From an uncultured Actinomycetes bacterium (GTDB taxonomy: Bacteria; Actinomycetota; Actinomycetes; Mycobacteriales; Mycobacteriaceae), in contig CAIRCP010000006.1 of the NCBI GenBank assembly GCA_903877095.1, positions 1 through 41,359 on the forward strand: a stretch of 41,359 nucleotides of DNA, written 5' to 3'. Each line of letters starts with the position of its first letter. The stretch's first letter is position 1. Shown here in pieces: positions 16,659-24,297 of this stretch. Position numbers and translations under genes: made by a program. The notes beneath the pieces were generated by a model. The model did not search any database. It saw nothing but the letters and a program-made list of their open reading frames with translations, and was not told the origin of the DNA.

Positions 16659-17540
16659 CTAGCGATCGCTGAGAACGGCGGTCTCGACGAGCGCCGCTAC
16701 TTCTTTGCGCAGCGGTGCAGGCGGCAGGGCATTTCCGTCCAGGGTGTGCACGCGGGCGCCGAGGGTGATGCTGGAGACCAGCCAAACCCCCTGTGCAGTA
16801 ACCAGATCCGCGGGCCGGAGGGCCTGGTAGTCGCAGTCGTACCCAGCGTCGCGGGCGACTTCGAACAGCGCCTGTTGCGTGGTGCCGCGCAGGATCGGGT
16901 ACCAGGGCGGCGGTGTGAGCAGGCACGGCCGGCCGCCGTCGCCGGCGATGGCGATAACGACGGTGGAGCGCGGCCCTTCGAGGACGTACCCGTCGGAGCT
17001 GACGAAGATCACGTCGTCGGCCCCGCGCCGGGCGGCGTGCCGCAACGCGGCCATGTTCACCGCATACGACAGCGTCTTGGCCCCGGCCAGCAGCCAGGGC
17101 ATGGCCTCGGCTCCGGTCGCCGCCAGGCCACGGTCGAGAATGACCGCCGAGACCCCCTGCCGACGGGCCGTTTCCACCCGGGCGGCTAAGGCGGTGACGG
17201 TCAGGTAGGCGGTCGGGTCCGATCCGCTTTCCCGTCCGCGGCTATAGACCAGCCGCAACGCTCCCTCGTCAGCGGTCAACCCGGCCCACTGCGCCGCGGC
17301 GGTGGCGATGGCTTCCCGCCAGGCGGGCAGATGCGGTCCGGGCAGATCCATCAGGCCGGCGGAGGCGACCAGTCGGCGCAGATGCGGCTCCACCAAGCAG
17401 GCCCGGCCATCGCGCACCAGCAGGGTCTCGAAGACTCCGTCGCCCCGCACCGCGGCGAGGTCGTCGGCGAACAGCAGCGGCTTACCGGGATCGGGCACGG
17501 CGCCGTCGAGAGTGACCACGACGAGGGGCGGGCCGGCCAT
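16659..17540 (-). CDS. Class IV PLP aminotransferase (aminodeoxychorismate lyase / D-amino-acid transaminase-like)
   Basis: Fold-type IV PLP enzyme, homologue of Rv0812. The 293 residues show FADDLAAVRGDGVFETL near the start, the Schiff-base lysine K155 in LLAGAKTLSYAVNM, and the cofactor glutamate in GYVLEGPRSTVVI. Members of this clade act either as aminodeoxychorismate lyase (PabC, p-aminobenzoate for folate) or as D-amino-acid transaminase (Dat, D-glutamate for peptidoglycan). Both activities have been attached to close mycobacterial relatives, and sequence alone does not settle it. I chose the ATG at 17540 because it opens MAGPPLVVV after a TAGGCT box; upstream codons are low-complexity Arg. 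It is divergent from the YgfZ-like gene across 50 bp. Confidence 0.85.
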   Translation of the reverse strand: MAGPPLVVVTLDGAVPDPGKPLLFADDLAAVRGDGVFETLLVRDGRACLVEPHLRRLVASAGLMDLPGPHLPAWREAIATAAAQWAGLTADEGALRLVYSRGRESGSDPTAYLTVTALAARVETARRQGVSAVILDRGLAATGAEAMPWLLAGAKTLSYAVNMAALRHAARRGADDVIFVSSDGYVLEGPRSTVVIAIAGDGGRPCLLTPPPWYPILRGTTQQALFEVARDAGYDCDYQALRPADLVTAQGVWLVSSITLGARVHTLDGNALPPAPLRKEVAALVETAVLSDR

Positions 17541-17590
17541 GGATGCATAGCCTAAACGGCCCCATTCCGGACCGCTCGTACAGTTGAGGT
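17541..17590. promoter_or_regulatory. 50-bp divergent leaderless promoter pair
   Basis: On the minus strand TAGGCT (17554-17549) lies eight bases before the transaminase ATG. On the plus strand TACAGT (17579-17584) lies six bases before the ygfZ-like GTG. Neither gene has a ribosome binding site, so both look leaderless and share this short spacer. Confidence 0.6.
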
Positions 17591-18676
17591 GTGTCAGCAG
17601 TGCCCGCCCCCGAGAACTCACCCGATGTCGGAGCCGTGTGGCACTACGGCGACCCGCTCGGCGAGCAGCGCGCCGCCGCCGACGGCGCGGCGGTGGTGGA
17701 CCGATCACACCGGGCGGTCATCACGCTGACGGGGGCTGACCGCCGGGCGTGGTTGCATTCCCTCACCACCCAGCACGTCTCGGAATTGCCCGACGGCGCA
17801 TGCACCGAGAACCTCAGCCTCGACGGCCAGGGCCGCGTCGAGGACCACTGGCAGCAGGCCGAACTCGGGGGCGTGACCTATCTGGACACCGAACCGTGGC
17901 GCGGCGAACCGCTGCTCGGCTACCTCACGAAGATGGTGTTCTGGTCCGATGTGCAGCCGGCACCGGCCGACTATGCGGTGCTGTCGCTGATCGGACCGCG
18001 GCTGGCCGGCGAGTCCGTGCTGGCCGCCCTCGGTGTCGCGGAACTACCGGCGTGCTCGACGGCTGTCGCGCTGCCCGGGGGTGGCTTTGTCCGCCGGATG
18101 CCTGTCGACGGCATCCACCTCGACCTGCTGGTACCGCGCAATCAGAAGGAGCAGTGGCTGGCGCGGCTCGCCGATGCGGGAGTCCGGCCGGCAGGTGTCT
18201 GGGCGTATGAAGCCCAACGCGTGGCGGCTCGGCGTCCCCGGCTCGGGGTGGACACCGAGGAGCGGACGATCCCCCACGAAGTCGGGTGGATCGGCGGGCC
18301 GGGCGTCGGGGCCGTCCACCTGGACAAAGGCTGCTACCGCGGACAGGAAACCGTCGCGCGGGTGCACAACCTGGGCCGGCCGCCACGGATGCTGGTGCTA
18401 CTGCACCTCGACGGCTCCGAGGATCGGCCGGCCACCGGCGATCCGGTGCTGGCCGGAGGCCGTCAGGTGGGCCGGCTGGGTACCGTCGTCGACCACGTCG
18501 ATGACGGTCCGATCGCCTTGGCGCTGCTCAAGCGCGGCCTGCCTGCCGACGCGCCGCTCACCACCGGCGGCGCCCACCCGTCCGCAGCGGTGATCGACCC
18601 CGACTCGCTGCCCCCGGCCGACGTGGCCGGCGCCGGCCGTCTCGCGGTCGACCGGTTACGTGGCGGGACTGACTAA
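17591..18676 (+). CDS. ygfZ: YgfZ/GcvT-like folate-binding protein (Fe-S cluster maintenance)
   Basis: Homologue of Rv0811c. The family uses a tetrahydrofolate-dependent GcvT fold and supports assembly or repair of certain iron-sulfur enzymes. The 361 residues show LTGADRRAWLHSLTT, the N-terminal folate-domain signature, and the diagnostic K-G-C-Y-x-G-Q-E motif (K246 to E253 in LDKGCYRGQETVARVHNLG), with C248 intact. The C-terminal beta-barrel domain follows (about 265-345). Start GTG at 17591 is six bases after a TACAGT box. It is transcribed away from the transaminase-like gene. Confidence 0.88.
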   Translation: MSAVPAPENSPDVGAVWHYGDPLGEQRAAADGAAVVDRSHRAVITLTGADRRAWLHSLTTQHVSELPDGACTENLSLDGQGRVEDHWQQAELGGVTYLDTEPWRGEPLLGYLTKMVFWSDVQPAPADYAVLSLIGPRLAGESVLAALGVAELPACSTAVALPGGGFVRRMPVDGIHLDLLVPRNQKEQWLARLADAGVRPAGVWAYEAQRVAARRPRLGVDTEERTIPHEVGWIGGPGVGAVHLDKGCYRGQETVARVHNLGRPPRMLVLLHLDGSEDRPATGDPVLAGGRQVGRLGTVVDHVDDGPIALALLKRGLPADAPLTTGGAHPSAAVIDPDSLPPADVAGAGRLAVDRLRGGTD

Positions 18677-18783
18677 AGCGGGACCGCCGGATTACCCATG
18701 GTTCGCCGCTGGGGGAACGGGCCTGCCCGCACTTCGGGGCCCGGCACGGTAAAGTGTGGGACAGGATAAATTGACATGGATCC

Positions 18784-18809
18784 GGAGCCGCCTGGTTTCA
18801 GGCCGCTCC
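18784..18809 (+). promoter_or_regulatory. Hairpin in the 5' leader of the DUF3073 gene
   Basis: GGAGC and GCTCC (18784-18788, 18805-18809) enclose CCTG and CAGG (18791-18794, 18799-18802) with a GTTT loop and a 2x2 internal loop. Possible -10 boxes upstream are TAAAGT (18750) and TAAATT (18767). The stem ends about 25 bases before the ATG and could influence expression. Confidence 0.4.
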
Positions 18810-18833
18810 GTTATTGCGCGAGGGGGTTCCCCC

Positions 18834-19001
18834 ATGGGCCGCGGCCGGGCTAAGGCAAAGCAGACCAAGGTTGCCCGAGAGCTGAAATACAGCTCTCCGC
18901 AAACCGATTTCAGCCAGCTTCAGCGGGAGCTGGCCGGGTCGAGCGGCGACGATCCCGACGACGACGAGTCGTGGGTGAACGAGGACGACTGGCGCCGCTG
19001 A
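18834..19001 (+). CDS. DUF3073 small conserved actinobacterial protein
   Basis: Homologue of Rv0810c. Only 55 residues: a very basic start (MGRGRAKAKQTKVAREL), a middle LKYSSPQTDFSQLQREL, and an acidic tail (DDPDDDESWVNEDDW). This basic-to-acidic layout is typical of DUF3073, found across actinobacteria and without a known function. ATG at 18834 is chosen because AGGGGG lies upstream and homologues begin MGRGRAKAKQTKVA; the longer frame from 18756 covers the leader. It converges with purM. Confidence 0.85.
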   Translation: MGRGRAKAKQTKVARELKYSSPQTDFSQLQRELAGSSGDDPDDDESWVNEDDWRR

Positions 19002-19036
19002 CCCGCGGCGGTTCGATCGCGCAGCGGTTCGATCAT

Positions 19037-20131
19037 TCAGAACCGCGGGTGCTGTCCAACCAATTTGGCACGGGAGCCGACGCCGCCCTTGGTGGATGAT
19101 TTGGCGACAGCGCCGAGCACCCAGCAGTCCAGATGCCGGGCGGTGAGGATCGCCAGGGCGCGGTCGGTGTCTTCGGGCGCGACGACCGCCGCCATCCCGA
19201 CACCCATGTTGAACGTTTTTTCCATCTCGTCGCGTTCGACACGACCGCGCTGGGCGATGAGGCCGAAAACCGGCGCCGGCGTCCAGCTTCCCCGGTCGAT
19301 CTCGGCAACCAGGCCGTGCGGAATGACGCGCTCGAGATTGCCCGCCAAACCGCCGCCGGTGACGTGGCAGAAGGTGCGGACCTTGGTCTCGGCCGCCAGC
19401 GCCAGGCAGTCTTTGGCGTAGATACGGGTGGGCTCGAGCAGTTCCTCTCCCAGGGTGCGGCCGAACTCCTCGACGTGGCCCCAGAGGCTCATCCGGTCGA
19501 TCTCCAGCAGCACTTTGCGCGCCAGGGAGTAGCCGTTGGAGTGCAGCCCCGAGGACCCCATCGCGATGATGACGTCACCGGGCCGAACCCGGTCAGGTCC
19601 GAGGAGGTCATCGGCCTCGACGACACCCACCCCGGTGCCCGAGATGTCGTAGTGATCAGGTGACATCAGCCCTGGATGCTCGGCCGTCTCACCGCCGAGC
19701 AGCGCGCAACCGGCGAGGATGCAACCCTCCGCGATGCCGGAGACGATGGCGCTGACCCGCTCGGGAACCGTGCGGCCCACCGCGATGTAGTCCTGCAGGA
19801 ACAGCGGCTCGGCCCCGCACACCACGAGGTCGTCGACCACCATGGCCACCAGGTCGAGACCGACGGTGTGGTGAATGTCCATGGCCTGGGCCACCGCGAG
19901 TTTGGTGCCGACTCCGTCAGTCGACGACGCGATCACGGGTTCGCGGTAGCCGCCGCGCAGGGCGAACAGTCCGGCGAAGCCGCCCAGACCGCCGCGGACC
20001 TCCGGGCGGGTGGCCCGCTTGGCGTGCGGTTTGAACAGTTCGACGGCACGGTCGCCGGCCTCGATATCCACTCCGGCCGACGCGTAGGAGATGCGGGCGT
20101 TTTCCCCCCGCTCATTGCGCGACGCCTCCAC
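19037..20131 (-). CDS. purM: Phosphoribosylformylglycinamidine cyclo-ligase PurM (AIR synthetase)
   Basis: Fifth step of de novo purine synthesis: ATP-dependent ring closure of FGAM to AIR. The 364 residues show ISYASAGVDIEAGDRAVE, the ATP-site segments SSTDGVGTKL and GLDLVAMVVDDLVVCGAEPLFL, the catalytic GGETAEHPG and TGGGLAGNL. The C-terminus LVGQHPRF matches mycobacterial PurM. GTG at 20131 is preferred because a TAGCCT box (20145-20140) stands eight bases upstream, giving a leaderless message; a TTG at 20140 is the other option. It ends a run amidohydrolase-DUF2461-lhgO-purM on the minus strand and is separated from purF, its neighbour in M. tuberculosis. Confidence 0.95.
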   Translation of the reverse strand: MEASRNERGENARISYASAGVDIEAGDRAVELFKPHAKRATRPEVRGGLGGFAGLFALRGGYREPVIASSTDGVGTKLAVAQAMDIHHTVGLDLVAMVVDDLVVCGAEPLFLQDYIAVGRTVPERVSAIVSGIAEGCILAGCALLGGETAEHPGLMSPDHYDISGTGVGVVEADDLLGPDRVRPGDVIIAMGSSGLHSNGYSLARKVLLEIDRMSLWGHVEEFGRTLGEELLEPTRIYAKDCLALAAETKVRTFCHVTGGGLAGNLERVIPHGLVAEIDRGSWTPAPVFGLIAQRGRVERDEMEKTFNMGVGMAAVVAPEDTDRALAILTARHLDCWVLGAVAKSSTKGGVGSRAKLVGQHPRF

Positions 20132-20139
20132 GGATGTCA

Positions 20140-20145
20140 AGGCTA
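20140..20145 (-). promoter_or_regulatory. -10 element for purM
   Basis: TAGCCT on the minus strand at 20145-20140, eight bases before the GTG at 20131, lies in the 43-bp gap after lhgO. It would allow purM to be transcribed independently of the accessory genes upstream. Confidence 0.5.
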
Positions 20146-20174
20146 CCGGTCCCGGTCAGCGGTCTGGTCACTGC

Positions 20175-21380
20175 TCACCGATTCTCGGTCTCCACGCGGT
20201 CGACGATCTCCCGAGCCAGCGCGAAGGCCGACGTCGCCGCCGGCGACGGCGCGTTGCGCACATGAGTGACACCCCGGCTGTGCGAGAACACGAAATCGTC
20301 GACCAGCGTGCCGTCGCGGCCGACCGCCTGGGCCCGCACACCGGCGCGGGTGCTGCCGTCCAGATCGTCGATCGACAGGCCGGGCAGGTAGCGCGCCGCG
20401 GCTGCCACGAAGGCACCGCGGCTGGCCGCCATCCGCATCTCATCGACGCCGACCCGCCAGTACTTGCGCGCCACCCGCCAACTGCCCGGCCAGGTGAGTG
20501 TTTCCCAGCTGTCTCGCCCACTGACCCGCCGCAGCGCGTAGGCGTCGCGGGCGGCCACCATCATGGCGGTCGGGCCGAGGGTGACGTCACCGTTGATGTG
20601 GCTGGTGATGTGGACGCCGAGGAAGGGCAGGTCGGGGTTGGGAACCGGGTAGATCATCCCGTTGATCCGCGGCGTGGGGGTGGGTTTGAGCACCAGATAG
20701 GCGCCGCGGAACGGGACGATCTGCGGTTCGCGCGGGGCGCCGGCCCGCCGCGCGAGACGGTCCGCCCACAATCCGGCGCAGACGATCACGGTGCGCGCGG
20801 TCACCGGGCCGCTGACGGTCTGCACCACGGCGCCGTCAGCGTCGATCGATTCGACGGCGACGCCGTAACGCACGTCCACTCCACCGTCGGCGAGTTCGTC
20901 GGCGATCACCTGAGCAACCCGCCCGTAGTCGACGATTCCGGTGTTGGGTGCATGAAGTGCTTGCAGCCCAACGGCATTCGGTTCGATCTCGGCGATCTCA
21001 CCGGCACTGATCCGGCGCAGGCCTGGAACCCCGTTGGCGATACCGCGCTTTTCGAGATCGTCGAGCCGGGACAGTTCCCGGGCGTCGGTCGCCACGATGA
21101 GCTTGCCGCAGCGCCGGTACGGGATCTCGTGGTGGTCGCAGTAGTCGTACATCAGCCGCGCGCCCGCGACGCACAGCCGGGCCTTGAGCGAGCCGGGCTG
21201 GTAGTAGATGCCGCCGTGGATCACCCCGGAGTTGTGGCCGGTCTGGTGCCCGGCGGGGGCGTTCTCGCGCTCGAAGACAGCCACGGAGTCGTCGGGACGG
21301 CGGGTGATCCACTCCCGCGCGACGGCCAGGCCGAGGATGCCGGCGCCGACGAGGACGAGGTCGTGTGACGGGCGGGTCAT
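20175..21380 (-). CDS. lhgO: L-2-hydroxyglutarate oxidase/dehydrogenase LhgO
   Basis: FAD-dependent oxidoreductase of the DAO family that returns L-2-hydroxyglutarate, a side product of malate dehydrogenase, to 2-oxoglutarate. The 401 residues open with the dinucleotide motif LVGAGILGLAVAREW (10-24), followed by FERENAPAGHQTGHNSGVIHGGIYYQPGSLKA, the flavin-site signature of this family, then IVCAGLWADRLA and a C-terminal GVRAQAVGRDG segment. ATG at 21380 is chosen because the FAD motif lies at its usual distance; the longer frame is a shadow of DUF2461. It follows DUF2461 by 11 bases and precedes purM by 43. Not present between purF and purM in M. tuberculosis. Confidence 0.88.
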   Translation of the reverse strand: MTRPSHDLVLVGAGILGLAVAREWITRRPDDSVAVFERENAPAGHQTGHNSGVIHGGIYYQPGSLKARLCVAGARLMYDYCDHHEIPYRRCGKLIVATDARELSRLDDLEKRGIANGVPGLRRISAGEIAEIEPNAVGLQALHAPNTGIVDYGRVAQVIADELADGGVDVRYGVAVESIDADGAVVQTVSGPVTARTVIVCAGLWADRLARRAGAPREPQIVPFRGAYLVLKPTPTPRINGMIYPVPNPDLPFLGVHITSHINGDVTLGPTAMMVAARDAYALRRVSGRDSWETLTWPGSWRVARKYWRVGVDEMRMAASRGAFVAAAARYLPGLSIDDLDGSTRAGVRAQAVGRDGTLVDDFVFSHSRGVTHVRNAPSPAATSAFALAREIVDRVETENR

Positions 21381-21391
21381 GGCGTCCGATC

Positions 21392-22030
21392 TCAGCCGAC
21401 GTAGCGGGTGAGCCACTCGTTGAGCGCGACCCCGGCGCGCAGCGTGCTCACCACCCTGTCCTTGGCCTTGGCGGTACCAAGCCACGCTCCGACCGGCCAG
21501 TCCTTCATCATGGCGATTCCCTTGTGGCGCAACAGTTCGATACGGGGATGATCCTTGGGAAACCCCTTCGGCGCGGTCTTGAGCACCTCGTGGGCCATGG
21601 TCTGATAGCCGGCTTTGTGAAGGCCGTCCACGATTTCGGCGAGTTGAGTTCCGGACTTCTCCCTGTCCACTGCGGTGCGGTACCGCTGCAACGTCGCCGC
21701 GTCCGGCATGTAGAGGCCGCCACCGACCGAGAGGCCGTCCGCGGAGAACGAGATGTAGGCCTGGCCCACGCCCTGACCGAGCGTGGCCGCGCAATTGGTC
21801 TTGTAGGGCGCCTTGTCGGCGCTGAACCGCACATCGCGGTAGGGACGGAACAGCTTGCCAGGGCCGAACTCGTCGGACAGTTCGGACAGCAATTGTTCCA
21901 TCGGGGCGCGCACGCACTGCTCGTAGACGTCCTTGTGGTCCTGCCAGTAGGGCTTGGAGTTGTCGGCCTGCAGTCCCTCGTAGAACTCGACCGCCTCGAC
22001 GGGCCATCCGCGGAATGCCATGGCAGCCAT
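21392..22030 (-). CDS. DUF2461 family protein
   Basis: Conserved protein of 212 residues of the DUF2461/TIGR02453 family, widespread in bacteria and of unknown function. Family features seen: FYEGLQADNSKPYWQDHKDVYE near the start, then FRPYRDVRFSADKAPYKTN, YISFSADGLSVGGGLYMPD in the middle and HPRIELLRHKGI near the end. ATG at 22030 gives MAAMAFRG; the ATG at 22021 is equally possible. No signal peptide or membrane segment. It sits seven bases after the amidohydrolase and 11 before lhgO, so it is probably cotranscribed with both. Confidence 0.82.
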   Translation of the reverse strand: MAAMAFRGWPVEAVEFYEGLQADNSKPYWQDHKDVYEQCVRAPMEQLLSELSDEFGPGKLFRPYRDVRFSADKAPYKTNCAATLGQGVGQAYISFSADGLSVGGGLYMPDAATLQRYRTAVDREKSGTQLAEIVDGLHKAGYQTMAHEVLKTAPKGFPKDHPRIELLRHKGIAMMKDWPVGAWLGTAKAKDRVVSTLRAGVALNEWLTRYVG

Positions 22031-22037
22031 TCTGCGC

Positions 22038-23720
22038 TCAGCGGGCGTCGTGGGTGATCCGGCCGTCCATCATGGTCAGCACCACCGGCACCGAGTGGAT
22101 CTCGGCGGGGTCGACCCGGAACAGGTCAGCACCCAGCACCGTGAGGTCGGCGGCTCTCCCGACGGTCAGACTGCCGGTGCGGTGCTCCAGCCGCAGTTGG
22201 TAGGCGCCGTTGGCGGTGTAGCCGCGTAAGGCGTCGTGCAGACCGATCCGCTGGCGGGCCACCAGCGGAACGTCCTCCGGGTGCCCCGGGCGTTTCCTGG
22301 TGACCAATGCCTCGATCTGGATCAGCGGGGGAATCTCGGGGACGTCGACGCCGGGGATGTCGCTGCCGTAGGTCACCACGGCACCGGAGCGCACCAGGTC
22401 CCCGTATGGGAACAACCGTTCCTCGACCCGTTCGGCGCCCAGCATCGCGGTGTAGATGTCCCGGTATTGCCCGTTGTAGTCGGCGCCCCACAGCGGCGTG
22501 CAATTGGCGATCAGGCCCAGTTGCGCGTACCGGCCGATATCGGCGGGGTCCACCATCGAGTTGTGCGCCACGACGTGTCGGGGCCTACCGTTGCCGCCCC
22601 GCGCCCCCAGCCGCCGCAGGACCTTCTCGTAGGCGTCGAGCACCACCCGCGCGGAGCCGTCCCCGTCGATGTGGATGTGCATATCGAAGCCGGCCGCCTG
22701 AACCGCCTCGATCTGCCGCTCGATGTGCTCGGGCGGAAATGTCATGGCACCCAGGTCATCTGCGGCGTGACCGCAACATGGAGACAGCAGCAGCGCTCCG
22801 CCGCTCATGAAGGTGCCGTCCGACCACAGTTTGCACGTACCGATCGAGACGTGCTCGGAACGTAGTTCGCGATTCCAGGCCGTCAGACCGTCGGCGATGG
22901 CTTGCGGGTCGTCGGTGGGTGTCCTGGTCCAGTAGGAACCGACGACCCGTACCGGGAGCGTGCCCGCCTGATCCTGGGCGATCAGGTCCTCGAACACCCA
23001 GCGCGAGTCCTCGCTGACGGCCCCGACGATGGTGCCCGCCTCGAAGTAGGCCGTCATCCCCCACGACGGGGCCGGCTTAAGTGTGAGTTGCTGGGCCGCA
23101 TGGACATTCGCCACCGAGAACAGGTCCTGTGCGACGATGATCGGAATCGTCGCAGCGGCCTCGACCGCATGGCCGGTGGGTGTGCCGTCGGCGTCGCGAA
23201 CCCAGTACTGGGCGCCCGGACCGGGATCGGGGGTGCCCGGACCGATACCGGCGTCGCGCATGGCGGCGGTGTTGAACCAGGAGTCGTGGGCGTCGGCGGA
23301 GAAAAGGTACATCGGCCGGTCCCCGGTGATCTCGTCGAGCCATTCCCGCCGCGGCGAGCGCTCCTCGAACGAGTCGGGCATCCAGCCGTGGCCGCGCAGC
23401 GGAGCGCCGTTCGGCTGTGCGGCAACCCAATCCCGCACCGCGGCGAGCACGGCCCGCCGGCCGACGACGCCACCCAGGTTGACACCGAGCTTCGACAGCG
23501 CCATCGAAGCCAAATGGTTATGCGCGTCAATAAATCCCGGCAGGCACATGCCGCCGTTGAGGTCGATGAATTCCGTTGCCGCGTCGGTGAAGTCGCCGGC
23601 CGCCGCCCGGGTTCCGACGTGCACCAGGTCGCGCCCGCGCACGACCAGAGCCTGCGCCCAGGGTTGCGCCGGATCGCCGGTCCATATCGAACCATTGGTC
23701 AGCAGGTAGGAATCGGCCAT
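22038..23720 (-). CDS. YtcJ-like amidohydrolase (Amidohydro_3)
   Basis: Metal-dependent hydrolase of the YtcJ group in the amidohydrolase superfamily; substrates are mostly unknown amides or N-acyl compounds. The 560 residues show the beta-sandwich start LLTNGSIWTGD, the metal motif GFIDAHNHLASM (H67, H69), later histidines in HIHIDGDG and VVAHNSMVDP, and the catalytic-type aspartate in TYGSDIPG. The end, LTVGRAADLTVLGADLF, is the usual C-terminal half of the sandwich. ATG at 23720 is supported by a TAGCGT box seven bases upstream; the longer frame upstream lacks family similarity. First gene of a probable four-gene run ending in purM, and divergent from the cupin gene. Confidence 0.85.
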   Translation of the reverse strand: MADSYLLTNGSIWTGDPAQPWAQALVVRGRDLVHVGTRAAAGDFTDAATEFIDLNGGMCLPGFIDAHNHLASMALSKLGVNLGGVVGRRAVLAAVRDWVAAQPNGAPLRGHGWMPDSFEERSPRREWLDEITGDRPMYLFSADAHDSWFNTAAMRDAGIGPGTPDPGPGAQYWVRDADGTPTGHAVEAAATIPIIVAQDLFSVANVHAAQQLTLKPAPSWGMTAYFEAGTIVGAVSEDSRWVFEDLIAQDQAGTLPVRVVGSYWTRTPTDDPQAIADGLTAWNRELRSEHVSIGTCKLWSDGTFMSGGALLLSPCCGHAADDLGAMTFPPEHIERQIEAVQAAGFDMHIHIDGDGSARVVLDAYEKVLRRLGARGGNGRPRHVVAHNSMVDPADIGRYAQLGLIANCTPLWGADYNGQYRDIYTAMLGAERVEERLFPYGDLVRSGAVVTYGSDIPGVDVPEIPPLIQIEALVTRKRPGHPEDVPLVARQRIGLHDALRGYTANGAYQLRLEHRTGSLTVGRAADLTVLGADLFRVDPAEIHSVPVVLTMMDGRITHDAR

Positions 23721-23727
23721 GCATCGC

Positions 23728-23733
23728 ACGCTA
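23728..23733 (-). promoter_or_regulatory. -10 element for the leaderless amidohydrolase
   Basis: TAGCGT on the minus strand (23733-23728), then seven bases and the ATG at 23720. This heads the amidohydrolase-DUF2461-lhgO-purM run. Confidence 0.55.
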
Positions 23734-23784
23734 ACCCGGTCCGTTATCCGCGGCGACGGATCGGGTTGTGAAACGCTGGGAGCC

Positions 23785-24213
23785 ATGAAGGCATGGCAGT
23801 TCGCGATCGGGCTGAGCATCGTCGGGGCCTCTGCCGTCGCACCCCTGGCGTCGGCCACCCCTCCCTCCGGAGTCGAGGTCCAGACGTTGTCGCAGAACGT
23901 CGTTGACGGCACCGAATACGTCGTCACCCGGATCACCGTCGCCCCGGGCGGAGGGACGGGCTGGCACTACCACCCCGGCGACGTGTTCGGATTCATCAGC
24001 CAGGGAGCCATGACCCACTACGACGGCGGCTGCACCGTCGACGCCGTCTACCAGACGGGCGCACCGGTGAAGGAGGGCGCGGGTCCGGGGTTCGTGCACA
24101 ACGGCCGCAACGAGGGGTCGACGCCCCTGGTGATGGAGGTCGTCTACATCAACCCAGTGGGTGCGCCCAGGTCGGTTGAAGTCCCCGAACCCGCGGGCTG
24201 CCCGGTTTCCTGA
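23785..24213 (+). CDS. Secreted cupin-domain protein
   Basis: Exported single-domain cupin of 142 residues. A signal peptide occupies about residues 1-24 (hydrophobic, ending LASATPP, no lipobox). The cupin motif 1 is GWHYHPGDVFGFISQGAMTHY with two metal-type histidines and a weak acidic position; motif 2 is represented by GFVHNGRNEG. Two cysteines (GGCTVDAV and AGCPVS) may pair. ATG at 23785 has GGGAG just upstream. The gene is divergent from the amidohydrolase, with 64 bp between them. The natural ligand cannot be read from the sequence. Confidence 0.82.
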   Translation: MKAWQFAIGLSIVGASAVAPLASATPPSGVEVQTLSQNVVDGTEYVVTRITVAPGGGTGWHYHPGDVFGFISQGAMTHYDGGCTVDAVYQTGAPVKEGAGPGFVHNGRNEGSTPLVMEVVYINPVGAPRSVEVPEPAGCPVS

Positions 24214-24297
24214 CGACGCTGTGACGTCGACGCCCCATTCCCCGTGTCGAGCGGACGCGGCAGGGTTGAATAGGTCCGGAGGATAGGGAGGGACCCC

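Noticed and set aside
19001..19036. Direct repeat CGGTTCGATC in the gap between the DUF3073 gene and purM
   Set aside because: Two 10-bp copies in a short convergent gap without symmetry; likely fortuitous.
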